Positions 42,974-55,039 of a stretch of 64,000 bases of DNA are shown here, one piece after another (the stretch's first letter is position 1; each line of letters opens with the position of its first letter). The stretch is from the NCBI GenBank assembly GCA_001566295.1, contig KQ964245.1, forward strand, positions 2,237,524 to 2,301,523, written 5' to 3'. The translations under genes were made by a program, and so were the position numbers. The notes beneath the pieces are model-generated. The model was not told the origin of the DNA, ran no database searches, and saw nothing but the letters and a program-made list of their open reading frames with translations. The DNA is from Microdochium bolleyi. Lineage: Eukaryota; Ascomycota; Sordariomycetes; Xylariales; Microdochiaceae.

Positions 42974-45046
42974 CTAGGCTAGCTCGAATCGCAAAGCATC
43001 ATATTGCACATACAAAGCATCCGGCAGCAGTGCCGTCTCCTTGTTCGTGGCGTTGAAAGGCAAACTCAGTACCAGCTTGTTCCTGCCCGCTTGCAGTGCG
43101 CTTGCGACATCAAAGACAAACTTGTGCTCCGTGTTCTGACAGACGACACTGCTGCGTACGCCACACGATCCGCTGCGCCAGTACGGGATGACCCAGGTCT
43201 GCTCGAGGTCGCCCGTGCCATTGTTGAGCGCCACAGTATACGGTAGGTTGCTGTACTTCTCACCGGGCAATTGGCCGGCCCACTTGTTGTTTCCGTTGGC
43301 CGTCTTCGTGCCCGCAAGCTGGACGGTCAGCGTGGCCGTCTTGGCGCCTGCCAGATCAGCCTCGGTCAGGTCAAAGGTCACGGTCCAGTTGTTGATGTTG
43401 TTCGTGTAGTACTTGGGCGGACCAGGCCTGATGAAGTTAGCCTGTCCTGGGTAGACGCTCCAGTGGATGTAGTTCCAATCCATGGCTGCATCACTCTGGC
43501 CGACATGGAAGTTGACGCCATCGGGGAAGTCGGTCGGAAAGTCCCATCTCGCCCAGTAGATCCTATACTGCTCAGGCTGCAGTGGCTTCGACTCGTCGAG
43601 CGCATAGCCGTGGCGGTACTCTCCAGCAGACTTGTCAGGCGTTCCAATCCTCCAGACCTCCCTGCCCGCAGACTCCTCGGACCACGTATACCGCCGAACT
43701 TCTGGGTAAGATCCCGCTCCAGCATCGCCGTTCGGGACTGCGACAACGACATCATCCTGGATGAACCACCCAAAGACCCCGTCCGCAAACACAGTCAATC
43801 GATACGTGCCCTCTCTTACCCTCGGGATCTTAACCATGCCTGTCGCCATATTAATATCCGCCCAGTACTGCAACGACTCCGCGCGGAAGACATTGAGCTG
43901 GAAATCCTGCCCGTTCTCCGACAGTACGGCGATCGGCCTCCTCGCACCCTTCGGCAGCTCGACGTGCGCCCGGAACGTGGTCCGCGCAGAACTCGGCGCA
44001 TAGTTGGGGACATGGCGCGCGATGCTGTCGTAGAACTCGGCGTCCCACTCCGGGTCCGCATACCGGGCGGCGTCGGCCCTGAGCTGCGCCAGCGTCGTGC
44101 CCGGGGCTCCCTTGTTGAAGTGGAAGTACTGCGGGCCCCAGGTGCGGTCGAAGCCGTGCGTGATGTTGGGCACGGGGGCCCCGTGGTGGCCGGCGACCAT
44201 GTAGTTGTACACGATCCCGTCGACGACGAGGTCCGAGTGCAAGGGCCCGCCGTAGTACGTCTCGCGCGTGTTGTGGACGAGCCAAGCGCCGTACGTGCTC
44301 CCGTCCGGATTCGCCGCGGTCCCCGAGCCGTCCGCGAACTGCCCATGCACGTCGTGGTCGCGCCACAGCTCGGAGAAGGTGTACTTTGTGAAGAAGTCTG
44401 CGTACTCGGCGACGTACCCGTCGGAAGTGGTCCGGCCGAGGTAGGTCGTGGCGTCCTGCACGGTCGTGGCCTCGGCAAAGGCCTGCTTGCCCGGCAGCGG
44501 CGCCGAGTTGCCCGTGCTACTGGACAGGTGTGTCCAGAGGCCGTGGTCCGGGTTCGGGCGGAACAGCGTGCGCAGCTCGCCCAGGTCGCGCAGCAAGGGG
44601 CGCGACTCGTTGAAGTACGTGAGCCGGGAGAACGTGTGCAAGCCCGTCTCGCCGTCGCGCAGGAACCAGTACTGGTACAGCGACTGGTTCGTGGCCGCAA
44701 AGGTGTCACCCATGATGATCCCGCCGTACGCCGTGCCCGTGGAGTCCACGCCCTCGATGAGCTGGAACCTCCGCGCCGGCGAGGACCCGGGCGTCCACGC
44801 GCCGCTCGGGGTGCACGAGCAGTCGAGGTACGGGCCCTTGCCGGTGCTGCCGGACACTGGGCCGAGCAGGTCCTGCGAGTCGAGGGACAGGTCGATGACC
44901 TGCCCGTTGTTCTTGTTGACTGCTACGTAGAGGCGGTCATTCTGGAGGATGTATTGGATTGCGGTCTCGGTGGCGTTTAGAAGCGCAGAAGCAGTGGTGG
45001 CTAGGGCCACCACGGCAAGGCTCAGGCTTGGTGGCGATAACCGCAT
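42974..45046 (-). CDS. Secreted rhamnogalacturonan lyase, polysaccharide lyase family 4
   Basis: 690 residues from the ATG at 45046; the frame extends 34 codons upstream but has no ATG there. The N-terminus is a clear signal peptide (MRLSPPSLSLAVVALATTASA, cut about residue 20). The sequence follows the PL4 three-domain plan: the N-terminal super-sandwich with the catalytic region (FTKYTFSELWRDHDVHG and YNYMVAGHHG, which probably supply the Lys and His known from Aspergillus RGL4); a fibronectin III-like domain near 360-440 (EGTYRLTVFADGVFG); and a C-terminal carbohydrate-binding-like domain. It would cleave rhamnogalacturonan I of plant pectin by beta-elimination outside the cell, which points to a life on plant material. 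Several N-glycosylation sequons are visible. No lesions. Confidence 0.93.
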   Translation of the reverse strand: MRLSPPSLSLAVVALATTASALLNATETAIQYILQNDRLYVAVNKNNGQVIDLSLDSQDLLGPVSGSTGKGPYLDCSCTPSGAWTPGSSPARRFQLIEGVDSTGTAYGGIIMGDTFAATNQSLYQYWFLRDGETGLHTFSRLTYFNESRPLLRDLGELRTLFRPNPDHGLWTHLSSSTGNSAPLPGKQAFAEATTVQDATTYLGRTTSDGYVAEYADFFTKYTFSELWRDHDVHGQFADGSGTAANPDGSTYGAWLVHNTRETYYGGPLHSDLVVDGIVYNYMVAGHHGAPVPNITHGFDRTWGPQYFHFNKGAPGTTLAQLRADAARYADPEWDAEFYDSIARHVPNYAPSSARTTFRAHVELPKGARRPIAVLSENGQDFQLNVFRAESLQYWADINMATGMVKIPRVREGTYRLTVFADGVFGWFIQDDVVVAVPNGDAGAGSYPEVRRYTWSEESAGREVWRIGTPDKSAGEYRHGYALDESKPLQPEQYRIYWARWDFPTDFPDGVNFHVGQSDAAMDWNYIHWSVYPGQANFIRPGPPKYYTNNINNWTVTFDLTEADLAGAKTATLTVQLAGTKTANGNNKWAGQLPGEKYSNLPYTVALNNGTGDLEQTWVIPYWRSGSCGVRSSVVCQNTEHKFVFDVASALQAGRNKLVLSLPFNATNKETALLPDALYVQYDALRFELA

Positions 45047-45966
45047 CGCTGGGTTCTTTCCTCTCCAGGCGGGCAAGGAATGTTGTGACGATACTTCTGT
45101 GATGTGTAACTTTAGATAGCAGTGAACTTTCCTTGCTGTTGTGTGCACAGGTCAAGGGAGCAGCCAGGAGCAGATTCTAGGTTACGAGTCACCATGAGAT
45201 GTGTACGTGCCTAGTGAACGAGCTTAATACCAGCTCCTTCCCCTTCACGGTCATAAGCGACACCATTGCGCGTAAATATTCTGTGTCGTCCCTCCTGGAA
45301 CAGCTCGTCAACCTCGCGCTCCTCGGCGCAATGATGCCGCGAGCCCCGACAGACCAAAGGGACAAAACGCCCGCACTGTCACACACTCTGATCTCGGCAC
45401 TGCGGGCTCCGTCCACACGGGTTCGCGCCGATCTTTGTGCGGGGGAGCTCACGACTGACCTACATGGGGGGCTTGTTGGTAGAGTCGCATCCCGCCACGA
45501 CCCATGTCAGTCCCAATCGAGCAGCTGTGTACGGAGTACAGTTCCTCCATGGAGGTGTGGGCAGTGTGGGTTGCGGGCGTCTATTGTGTATGATTAGGCT
45601 AAAAGACAGGGAGGGCGGGACGGTAAATGCGAGTATTGACGAAGGCGGCGATGGGTCTATCCCTGTGTCAAGGGCATGCTGAGAACGGAACCGAGATCTT
45701 GCATATTCGAGTCTAAAGTATAAAAAGAATGTCAGTGAAATCAAGAACTATAGAAATGTGAAATTTTTAGTTCTTCGGGCAACTTGAATTCATAATACAG
45801 TTGAGACAAATGGGGCAATGTTGAGTTTTATAATTATAATGCAGAATATGTTTCCAAAATGACAATGCCGCTGATATGATTGTGAAAGACTGATGTACAC
45901 CGGCTCGCAAAATGCTCTATGTCCCAAAAATTAAAAAATTAAAAGCCCAAGAAAATCTCTTCCACT
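45047..45966. other. Intergenic region with AT-rich patch
   Basis: It contains the lyase promoter and the 3' flank of the DUF3433 gene. From about 45720 to 45960 the sequence becomes AT-rich (TTATAATTATAATG, AAATTAAAAAATTAAAA), most simply the 3' UTR and terminator zone of the downstream minus-strand gene. A TACGGAGTAC palindrome lies at 45530-45539. No gene seen. Confidence 0.55.
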
Positions 45967-48900
45967 CTATGTATTCAGACTCTTCTTCCCATTCAGCAGC
46001 AGTCCCGCCGCCGGACTCAGCGCGATGACCCCCGGGTCAGACGCATAATACAGCGCGCCGGCGATGGTGCTGGGGTCGATCGGGAGGTGCGGCCAGTGCA
46101 TGATGAACGAGGACGCGAGGACAAAGATCATGCCGATGAGCATGCAGACCGTCGTCCACGTCAAGACCAGGTGGGTGGTGTCGGTCTTGGCCATACCGTA
46201 GGGGATGTTGAGCAGCAGTATCGGCATGAATTCAGACACGAGCGAGGTAAGGGAGACGGCGACGAGGAAGAGGTCGCGGCGGTCGCGGGAGAGGCCGGAG
46301 CGGATCCCGCTGAAGATGTTTGTGGGCGGGGTCATGTGCAGGAGGTCGTCTGCGTAGTTGTTCTTGAGGCCGAGCACCTTGTAGGGGCTCATGAATGCGA
46401 CGGCTGGGAGGACATCCAAGTTAGCATGAGCACCAGATGATTTGAAGCAAGGGACCAAGACGAAACTCACCATGGAATGTAGCACTCCAGCAATGCGAGA
46501 TCAAGACGCCAGCCGCCACGAACAAGAAGGTCAGATAAACCTGACCTCGAGAACCTGCGGTGCCAGCGTTGACCGTGCCTCTGCCGAAGATGTTGTACGT
46601 CAGGATGCCAACGAGTAGCACACAAAGGAGGAGCGAGAACGCAAAGCGTCCCGACAAGGTCAAGATGGAGAAAGGAACAGTGTTGCCCTTGGGCAGCAGC
46701 CGGTATCGCCTTCTGATCATGCTCCCCGTCTTGCCCTCCTTCCTCAGGGGCTGCGATGCAGCATCGTGGGTCCCAATGAGGATGCCATACTTGAGCGATG
46801 CGTTCTCCTGCCAGTAGTCGAGGACAAACGGCCCAGAGGTGAGCGCGACCGCTGCTTCGTTCCTGGTGATACGGCCGTCCTTCTCACGTAGCCGGAGGAG
46901 AAGTGTGCGGATATCCTGGTTGGTGCTGACGCCGAGCATGTGGTGTATGCTCCAAGGGTTTTGACCGACTCCTGTTCTCCATCGCCAGAGGATCCAGCCA
47001 GCAACAAGCGCACCCAGGACCAGAAAAGCCAGAAGGGCAATGAGTACCCGTGCCAAGATGGGGAAGACCGCAATCTTATCCCCACATTGCTCGAGAGTTG
47101 CAGACGAGCACGCCCAATTGGTTCGCACAAGGTGTACTGCTCCTCCACTAAGGATGATGAGAATTGCACTGGCGACGACCATGGACCCGGTCACTGCAAG
47201 CAGGTACTGGCCACGCTTCACCATTCCGAAGCCCGCGACAAAGCCTCCCAAGCCCGTGACAGGGAAGCACATCGAGTCCATGGTCGGTGCGCCATTGTAT
47301 AGTGTCAGGCTGTGGAAGGGAAAGTAAAGCCGCGCATGATGGTCAAACAGTCGGACAGCCATGGATAAGAGAACGGCGACCATGGTAGGGACAAGGAGCC
47401 CAAGGACGTAGTTGCCCTCTGTAATGGTCCCGGCAGCTTCTTTCTGAGGCTGTGACGGCCCACCCGTGCTCTGCGTCACACCGAGGACCATCGTAGAGGA
47501 AACAGTGACGGGAGCATAGTGAGTCAGCGTCTTGGTAGGAACACCATTGGGATCCGTTAGCGTGGTCATTACAGGGGTGTTTGTGATGCTAGATGTTGTG
47601 GTGCCAGTGGGCTGGCCTTGATCATTGGTCAGTGTGATGACAGTCGGCACCACGTACACTAACTGTGTCGTCGTGGGACGGCCTTGGAAGTCGGTCAGTG
47701 TTGACGACACAGGTGCATAGATCTGGTCTGCGGTCACGGTCGTGACCACGCCGTTCGAGGCTGTCGACACGAACGTGATGGGGACGGCCAGCCCATTGAA
47801 CAAATACGTGTGGGTTGGGATACCCAGCGAGTTCGTTTCCGTATATGTGTATTCGTTCGTGGACACAGCCGCAAACTGCCCGCCCATGTCAATGGTTGGT
47901 CGTGTTGTTGTTATTGTTGGGATAATTCCCGGGCTGTTTTCCGAATTGCCAGGATTAGCTGTTGGCGATGGACGCGGCGTGTCGGTTTTGGTAAGGGTCA
48001 GAATCGGGACTGCCTGCCAGAATTGCGACGAAGCTGGAGGCGATGGTACAGCTGGGGGACTGTTTGGTGCCGGAAGAGACTGCTGGGTCGGCTGTATAGG
48101 CGCGACTTGAGGCTGGCTAGATGGGCTACCAGGAGGGGCTGTACTCTGCTGAATAGGAGCTGGCGAAGAAGGGACACCCGGTTTCGGAGTTGCATTGGTC
48201 GATGGCTCAGAGCCTTCCGTGGGTCCCTGTACTGGCGGGTTTGGTGTGGCTTGGCCTCCGTCAACCGGCTTTGTGGTGCTGGTCTCTGAATCTCCAGGCC
48301 CCGGGAACGGCCATGGTATCGGCCAGTGAGGGCCATCTGTCGGTTTGACGGATGTCGCTGTTGTTGTCTTGGTAGGGCTGTTACCGAACGGAGGCGTCCA
48401 AGCCGGTGGTGTCCAAGCCGGTGGCGTCACAGGTCCTTGAGGCGGGTTTGGGGGCTCGTTGGTTGGTGAAGGCGGAACCACTGTTGCGCCGGGAGGTGTG
48501 GTAGGCTGTCCGGGTGGCGTTTGAGTAGTAGGATCCTGAATAGGAGGGAATGGAGGAAAGGGGTTCCAGGGACCCTGCGTTGGGGCTGGCCGATCACTGG
48601 TTGATGTGGTCGTTCCGCTTGGGGGCTGTCCTCCGGGACCAGGCCATTGTCCTGGCCCGCCAGGCCCGCCGGGTCCGCCTGGGTTGCCCGGACCATTGGT
48701 AGGCGTGGGCTGCGTATCGATCGGCTTCGTCGGTGATGACAGCTGAGTCGTGCTAGACGATGACGGCCTGGGAGGTTCGCCAGGAGATCCACCGGGCGGC
48801 CAGCCAGGCCAGCCACCTCCTGGAGGGGTCGGCGGACCCTCAGTCGGGCCTGGCAACTTCGTTGTGGGCGTCGTAGAGGTCTGAACAGGCGGCTCCGGTA

Positions 48901-50440
48901 GTTTGGTGGTCTTCGTGGGCTCCACGACGGGTGGAGGTCGGACGGATGAGCTTTGCGCAGGTGGCCCCGGGTTCGGAGGCCCGGCCGGTCCTGTGGGTCC
49001 AGCCGGAGGTGTGGTCGGGGCTGGAGACGGAGTTGGAGACGGCGTGGGCGTGGGCGTGGGCGTGGGCTTGGGCGTTGGTGTCGGTGTCGGCGTGGCCGTC
49101 TTGGTTAGGGTCGATGATGGCGATGTGGGCTTTTGTGTGTCCGTTTCCGTGCCTGGTCCATTCACTGGAGGACTGTTCACTGGAGGGTTGTTCGCCGGAG
49201 GGCTATTCGCTGGCGGATTGTTCACGGGCGGAGTATTGGCCGGAGGGGTAACAGTCGGGGGATTGTTCTCTGCCGGTCTACTCGGCGAGGAACTTGGCGC
49301 CGGGCTCGGGCTAGGACTCGGGCTGTGGCTCGCGACCGGCGGTGGCTTCACTGACGTAGTCGCTCCTGACCCGGCACCGGCATCACCATTCCCATTCCCC
49401 GCAGCTGGCGGCGCGCTGTTGATTGGGGCACCGCCGTTACTCGTCCCGGCGTTGTTCCCGTTACCGGCGGGCCGGGGCGTGTTCGCTCCGGGTGTCGGCT
49501 GTGTCCCTAGTCCTGTGCTGGCCGTGGCAGCTGCCGTAGCAGGCGTCGCCGCGGCGACCTCACGCCGCTCAGCCTCGAGTACCGAGCGGCCGTGGATGTC
49601 CTCTCGGAGTCCCAGAGACCGCGCTATCCTCGACAACTCGGCCACTTCCTTCGCAGGTGACTTGTCGTGCGGGCGGAAGGACGCATCCGCAGTTGCCGCA
49701 GCTCCATCCGGCAGAGTCCGCGCGGCAAACTCGGTGAGCCCGAGCACGGCGAACACGACGGCGACAAAGGCCAATATGTACCATGGCCGGAGTGCGGGCG
49801 GCTTGTAGTTCGGCCGGTCCCGCGGAACCTGCTCCTCCACACAGCCTTCCGCGCCTTTGTAACGGGTGCTGACGTCGCTGTACGCGTCTGCATACCCGTG
49901 TGGGGGCTCGGGCTCGGTGAAGGCTACCGCTTTCACTTGGACTTGGGGCTGCTTCTTATCCTCGCTTATTGTTTCCTTGTCGTCGTCTTCCTTCGGCAGC
50001 GCGGGCTCCAGGTATCCGGACGGGCCGTAGTAACCTCCGTAGCCAAGGTAGTCTGCTACATCAAGCTCGTGGTAATCCCGAGAGCGCACTTTCTGATAGT
50101 CGCCTGCGGCTGTCACAAGCGTCTCATCCGACGCTGCGGAAGTGGAAGCGCGGGCACGGGGAGTCGGCTGATGGCTCTCGTGTCGATGCAGAGACTCTTG
50201 CGACAAGACCTGCTGAACCTGACTTCGGAATCGTTCTTTGGGAGTGCCTGCAGAGCTACTGCTGCCCTGGGCGGACCCAGTCAAAGAATGTGAATTGCGG
50301 AGCCACCGTGATACCTGCCCATCGGACACGGGCACGTCGGCGCTCTGCGCATTTTCGATCTGCTGCGCTACCTCTTCATCTTGTGCGACTGGGGCGAAGC
50401 GGCGGCTGCTGTCCCGGCGCGGCCCGCTCGGGAGTCTCAT
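45967..50440 (-). CDS. DUF3433 multi-pass surface protein with Pro/Thr-rich ectodomain
   Basis: Exons 50440-46471 and 46403-45967 join to 1468 residues. The intron has GTGAGT, a CTAAC branch and a CCCAG acceptor, and joins SATFH to AVAFMSPYK in frame. Layout: a cytosolic N-terminus of about 218 residues; helix 1 at about 219-240 (WYILAFVAVVFAVLGL); then a huge Pro/Thr/Ser/Gly region to about 830 with PPANNPPVNSPP-type and PTPTPTP repeats; four TLTD-x-x-G-x-PT-like units at about 865-970; and several hydrophobic helices matching the DUF3433 pattern (AVRLFDHHARLYFPF, DLFLVAVSLTSLVSEFMPILL). Fungal DUF3433 proteins are uncharacterised. I infer a plasma-membrane protein whose flexible glycosylated ectodomain reaches into the wall. 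The repeats are prone to length variation. Confidence 0.88.
49044..49067 (+). repeat. Four GTGGGC hexamers inside the DUF3433 coding region
   Basis: Four perfect GTGGGC units on the plus strand correspond to a Pro-Thr dipeptide run on the coding strand. This is the purest part of a longer imperfect Pro/Thr repeat and a candidate for slippage. Confidence 0.85.
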
Positions 50441-52050
50441 GGTTCGAGGCTGAGGGTTGCAGACATAGTCTTGAGTGTGGGAGCACTAGCCAAAGTCCGC
50501 TGTCAGATGTTGATGGCCGTGTTGCACAAAGACTCACGCCTGTTTTGATGTCTGCAAGTTAGATTTGATGTTCCAATACTGCGCGAAGGTCCAAGATGCA
50601 GCCGCCCGGTGCTTAATGAGGGCGGCTGCCCATTAGAGGCCTCGAGGGGACCGTCAGCAGTCCCACCTGACAGCATCTCTCCATGGGTATGCGGAAGAAC
50701 CAACAAGGGCTTCGGAGGGGAGGACTCTAATTTGGGTGTGGCTCAGATGGGTAGACTGTGATGCTACCTTGGCGGACCCGCGGCAGGGCTGGGCCAACAG
50801 CAAGGGGCGGAATTGCACGGTCTTGCCCCTCCGAGGTTCTCGACACAGCCATGGGCATTGTTGGATCCTTCGAGGCATGCGGAAAGTATTGTTGTTGCAT
50901 GCAAGACTGGGGAGGCCCTGCTGTTGTGTGCCTGACGGCGAATCGGCGCCCGTGATCGTGACCGGGGCCCTTGCAACCAACCTGCTCGTCGAAAGCATAG
51001 CCAATCAGGAGCGACTTGGCTTACATGATGCAGCCTGACCCCCAAATAGGGCAGTAAGGGACCAGGCCAGGCCAATCAGAGGTTGCTGTTGGCGGGGTTG
51101 TCAACCAACTCCGTCCACTTTCCTTCACAGGGTGCTGAGTCGGGCGCGAGGCTGAGGGACCCTGTATGCCGGGTGTTGGCGGATCAAATGACTTTGCGTT
51201 GGCAGAACTCAGGGAGAGCAATCTGGTCAAATGAGCAGACGTCCTCCTTAGTAGACTTGATTGTTGGCAGCTTGGCGCCCCTGAGGTTTCAGTTGATGCA
51301 GGCGAGATGTGCGTGTTTGTCCGAGTGACATGGCTGTTGGTTCCGGCGCGGGCGACTCAACATCGTGTTGAGTGTCTGGACAGGCAGATAGATTTGTGCA
51401 GTGCTGAGTCGCAAGTGCTTACTGCTGATTTCCATGCCCCACAGCATAACATGCAAAGGCGGACCATCCCAGATCGTCGGGTCACGTATTGTTTCGATTC
51501 TCGTGCATCTCTCGGTTCAGATATTGTGTGCCTGAAGGACCACGCGCCATGGCCACTTTACCCTGCAATTCTAAAATCAATCGACACAACGGACCAGACT
51601 TCTGACCACTTTGAGTTTGATTGCTAGGAAAGCATGTTGGCAGCACTTCCATAAGCCTGGTCTTTAAACGTGAGTTTGGGTCGATTCAGCCGCTGTGGCG
51701 GAGTTGAGATGAGACGGAGACTGTAACGGGTACATCAGCCGTGGGTTGTCCCCTGCTCGAGGCTGATCTACAGGGCTTTGCTGTCGTCAGCCTGTGCCGC
51801 AAAGATAGTCTAGTCCCTGAAATTGTACATATCAGACAGGCCATCCAATTCCAGAGCACAGAGGTCATGTTATCTCCGCCACGTCGTGTAGACGGACCAG
51901 TTTTCTTTTGATCTGCTGTATGAAGCAACACCACAGGCCCCCGAGTCACGAGAGCATGGCGGATAATCACACCAGGCAAGAGGTGTCTGTGTACTTGCTG
52001 TGCTGTCTTCAAATCATGATTGCATCAAGAGGGCTACCCTAGGGTATGAA
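50441..52050. other. Intergenic region, no gene seen
   Basis: About 1.6 kb upstream of the DUF3433 gene and downstream of the small membrane protein gene. The open frames are short and without domains. No repeat of note. Confidence 0.55.
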
Positions 52051-52667
52051 CTAGAAGATAACCGAGTCACCACCGGACTCCAACTTGGCAGCTTCTCGGC
52101 GAAGGAGGTCGGCCTTGAAGCCTCGATAAGCAGCCTCGATCCTTCGCTTCCGCGCAGGGTCCTGGGTGATGAGCCTGGACGCAGACCAGGTGCCGACCAG
52201 GAAGCCGAGCTCCCCGCCAAAGATGGTGCCTCCGAGGCCGAAGAAGAAATAGGTGGCAATATCACCCCAGCGTGATGGCTGCAAGTATGGGGTCACGTCT
52301 GGGACAGCCTCTGCAAAACCAGGACACGAGTCAGCGGCTGGGAAACAAGATGCAGGCGAGCTTTGGCATCCGCATCCATTGAGCAAGACGAACCTTGTCT
52401 GCCATTGGCAAAGACGACGTGGGTGGGCTTTTCGGCGGCACGGAAAGCATTGAACATGTTGGCGCGGACCTTTCGCAGGCGGACTGCGGCATAGAGGCCC
52501 AGCCCGAGGCCGACCAGGGTGCCGATGGTCGTGGGCAGGCCCACGCGCTTCGAGGCCTTTGCCAGAGCATCTCGGTCGGACTGCTCCAGGTCGTGCTTCA
52601 TATGCTCCTCAGCCAGCTTGGCATAGTCCTCGTGCCGAGGCGACGAACGGAATGCGGCGATCGACAT
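52051..52667 (-). CDS. Small two-helix membrane protein, conserved-looking
   Basis: Exons 52667-52394 and 52310-52051 encode 177 residues. The intron has a GTTCGT donor, CTGAC branch and TTTGCAG acceptor; it joins NGRQ to EAVPDVTPYLQPSRWG in frame. The start is the first ATG of the frame, since the three codons upstream begin with GTG. The protein has a charged N-terminus, a glycine-rich helix at about 44-62 (TTIGTLVGLGLGLYAAVRL), a loop, a second aromatic/glycine-rich helix at about 108-132 (ATYFFFGLGGTIFGGELGFL) and a basic helical tail. Gly-x-x-x-Gly spacing in both helices suggests helix packing or oligomerisation. A mitochondrial or other internal membrane is possible. I do not recognise a named family. 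Confidence 0.75.
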
Positions 52668-55039
52668 GGTGGGCACTGGATGTCTGGGACGGGACGGGAC
52701 GGGTGTTTGAAGTGCTGGTGCTCAGTGGCTATCTTTTGCGCCGTAGACTTGTCGAGGCAATGGGCTCGAGGGATTCCTGTCGTCCAGGCTGAGATGGGTG
52801 CCTCTTGAAAAGTGGCTGAGAAACTACGTGACTGGAAGGCTCGGCTTGTGGGAAGGAGCCAAAAAGTCGAGGGTGACGTCATGATGCCGTTTGTCCCTCG
52901 ACCAGCACCGAGCATGCTCGGCTGCCATGGAGGCTCATAATGACTCTGCGATGACAGTTGAGTTTTCTGCAACCCGTGATGCCACTGTCGCGCACGTTCG
53001 CGGTCTTTCGAGCGTGTGCTCGACTCATGACATTGGATTGACAGATGCAGCTGTCCAGGTCTCTTTGCACCACACGATTCCTGATCGTGTCCCCCGCAGC
53101 CCTTGGCTTTTCCCGCAACGGCAAGGACTCGGCAAAAGCAGTGCTGGTCACCCGCGCCTGTGCAGCTTCGCGCGTCCATGACATTCCTGGAAAGGTCCAG
53201 GAGCCTTCGCCATCCTGCCACGCTCCAGACCGAGTCTCTCAAGCTTGACAGTGAGGGCGCACCGGGTAGTATTTGAGCGATGCGCGGGGTGCACGCGACT
53301 CGGACAGAATATGGGGCGCTGCGAGCTCTGTGAGCTGGCTGGATTCCACGAGGTGCCTCCCGGTCGGGCTGTGCGCCATCGTGGGACAACCCCAGGAGGT
53401 CTGACCGCGCCGCATACTAACAAGCTTCCCGCCAAGACGGTGGACGTGGACAGGAATGAACAGTCTCGACGTCATCAACAACAGGCTGCCAGGGGTTTCC
53501 GGGCCCCAGAGACAGCAAATACCTCGAGCACACCAGGGCAACGAGCCAAGGGAGCCTGCGCCGCCCGGACAGTTGGTCATCCGCGCCGTCCTGATTGGCC
53601 AGGCCAGCACTAGCAGCCGGCAAGACGCACTTCCGGCTGTCGCTTTCTGCCCAGCCCTACGATCTTGCCTTTCACGCTCTCGAGCGAATTTCACTAGCGC
53701 GCACTCTGATCCAGATCGCGCGGCCACGATCCCTCTAGGCCAGGGGTATCGTGGAGCGCTTGCCCACATGAGGAGAGCTAGCCCTTGGGATGCTGCGGCC
53801 GCATGCGGGGAGCTGCAGACCTCTCCCATCTCATCAAACATCTCGCTCGCCGCTCGCCGCTCGAGCACCCGGAACAAGCGCGTCCCGGCAGCCTGCAGCT
53901 CAGGCCTGAAAGATTGTCCTTGTTGATCTATCGGCACTGCTTCCAGTAGCGTGACACCGTGGACGCCGGGGCATCAGCCAATGCCCTGCCGCGCGTTGGA
54001 ATCAAACCGGGACCGATGGCCTGGTGCCCAGACTTCAAGGGCGGGAGTAGGCGTGTTTGACTGACTTGCTTGACTGACTGACAGACTGAGCTGGTGACTT
54101 TTAGGAGCACATGGTCTGTCTTCTTATGTTGCTTCTCTTGATACCTAGACTCGGGCTTACACAGTCTCGTAGCGCTCACGGTAATGCCACATACCTTGGA
54201 TAGGAACTGCGGAGACATTGCATTCCAGCGAGGTCATCTTGAGAGCCCAGGAGCTCATCGAGAGGCTCGCGACGGCTCTCGGCGTCCATGGCTGCAGGGA
54301 AGTTTCCGCGAGCGAATGGCGATGCTGGGAATTGGTTGACCGCGTGCGACTATTGAACCGGGGACGAACTCTCCTCAGTCCTCACAGACCTGAACACGAT
54401 GTTTCCGCGGCATGCTCCCTGGCACGTCCTGCGCTAGCTTTTCTCCACCGATCGGGAAACACTTGGCCGATCTGCTGGCAATCTCGGCCTCTGGGGTGGG
54501 CAAGGTAGGCTCTGTAGGTAGGCTCGGAGGCAAGCTGGTGCTGTACTCCTCGTGAGCTGCCACTCGCCTGAGTAACTGCGCCGAGTGGTGTAAGCCGCCG
54601 CCTAGCCTGTCTGATACGTACGGAGCACGGCTTGGGCAGGCCAATGCGGTATAGATCAACTGCTAGTACTGCATCCCTCGACGCTGTGGAGATGACAAGT
54701 CCGCGATGTCGCCGGATGTGTCGTTCCCGAGCAGTCCACCCACCAGATCGGGTAATTGAGACTTTCATTTGGCTAGCTCGCTGGTGGCGCGCCTCCGCAA
54801 CTCCACGGTACATGCCATGAACCCAAGAGCCTGACGACGTGGACGGCGTGGGCGGCACGTTGGTGTCAGTATCAAGCCGATGCCCCTGGCCTGACTGCCG
54901 TGGGCATCCGAGGCGATGGTTCTGGCGGCTCCCTTAAAGAAGAGACCGCGCCGTTCCTGCATTGACAGATCCTTTTGCTCTTCTGATCATCCGTCAAGAC
55001 AAAGCCTCTTGGAAACATACCAAGCAAGCACCACACAAA
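52668..55039. other. Intergenic region, no gene seen
   Basis: About 2.4 kb between divergent genes (small membrane protein and GPI-anchored protein). It has a TGACTGAC-type simple repeat patch at about 54057-54087. Long minus-strand frames at 52598-53389 and 53239-53937 begin at non-ATG codons and look spurious. The block just before 55040 (CAAGCAAGCACCACACAAA) is a typical fungal leader. Confidence 0.5.

Noticed and set aside
43271..44980. 569-codon ORF antisense to the rhamnogalacturonan lyase
   Set aside because: Antisense shadow with Arg/Val-rich product; the opposite strand encodes a full PL4 enzyme with signal peptide.
45720..45960. AT-rich patch considered as a repeat-induced-mutated transposon remnant
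   Set aside because: Only about 240 bases long, with no transposon similarity, and well explained as the 3' end of the neighbouring minus-strand gene.
48903..49808. 301-codon Gly/Val-rich ORF opposite the DUF3433 gene
   Set aside because: Reverse of a Pro/Thr repeat region; the repeat composition alone keeps the frame open.
53239..53937. 232-codon minus-strand ORF
   Set aside because: Starts at GTG, overlaps other open frames and shows no domain.
53960..54015. tRNA-like GGTTTGATTCC (minus strand) resembling a B box
   Set aside because: The flanking bases do not pair to form a T stem, and no acceptor or anticodon stem can be drawn.
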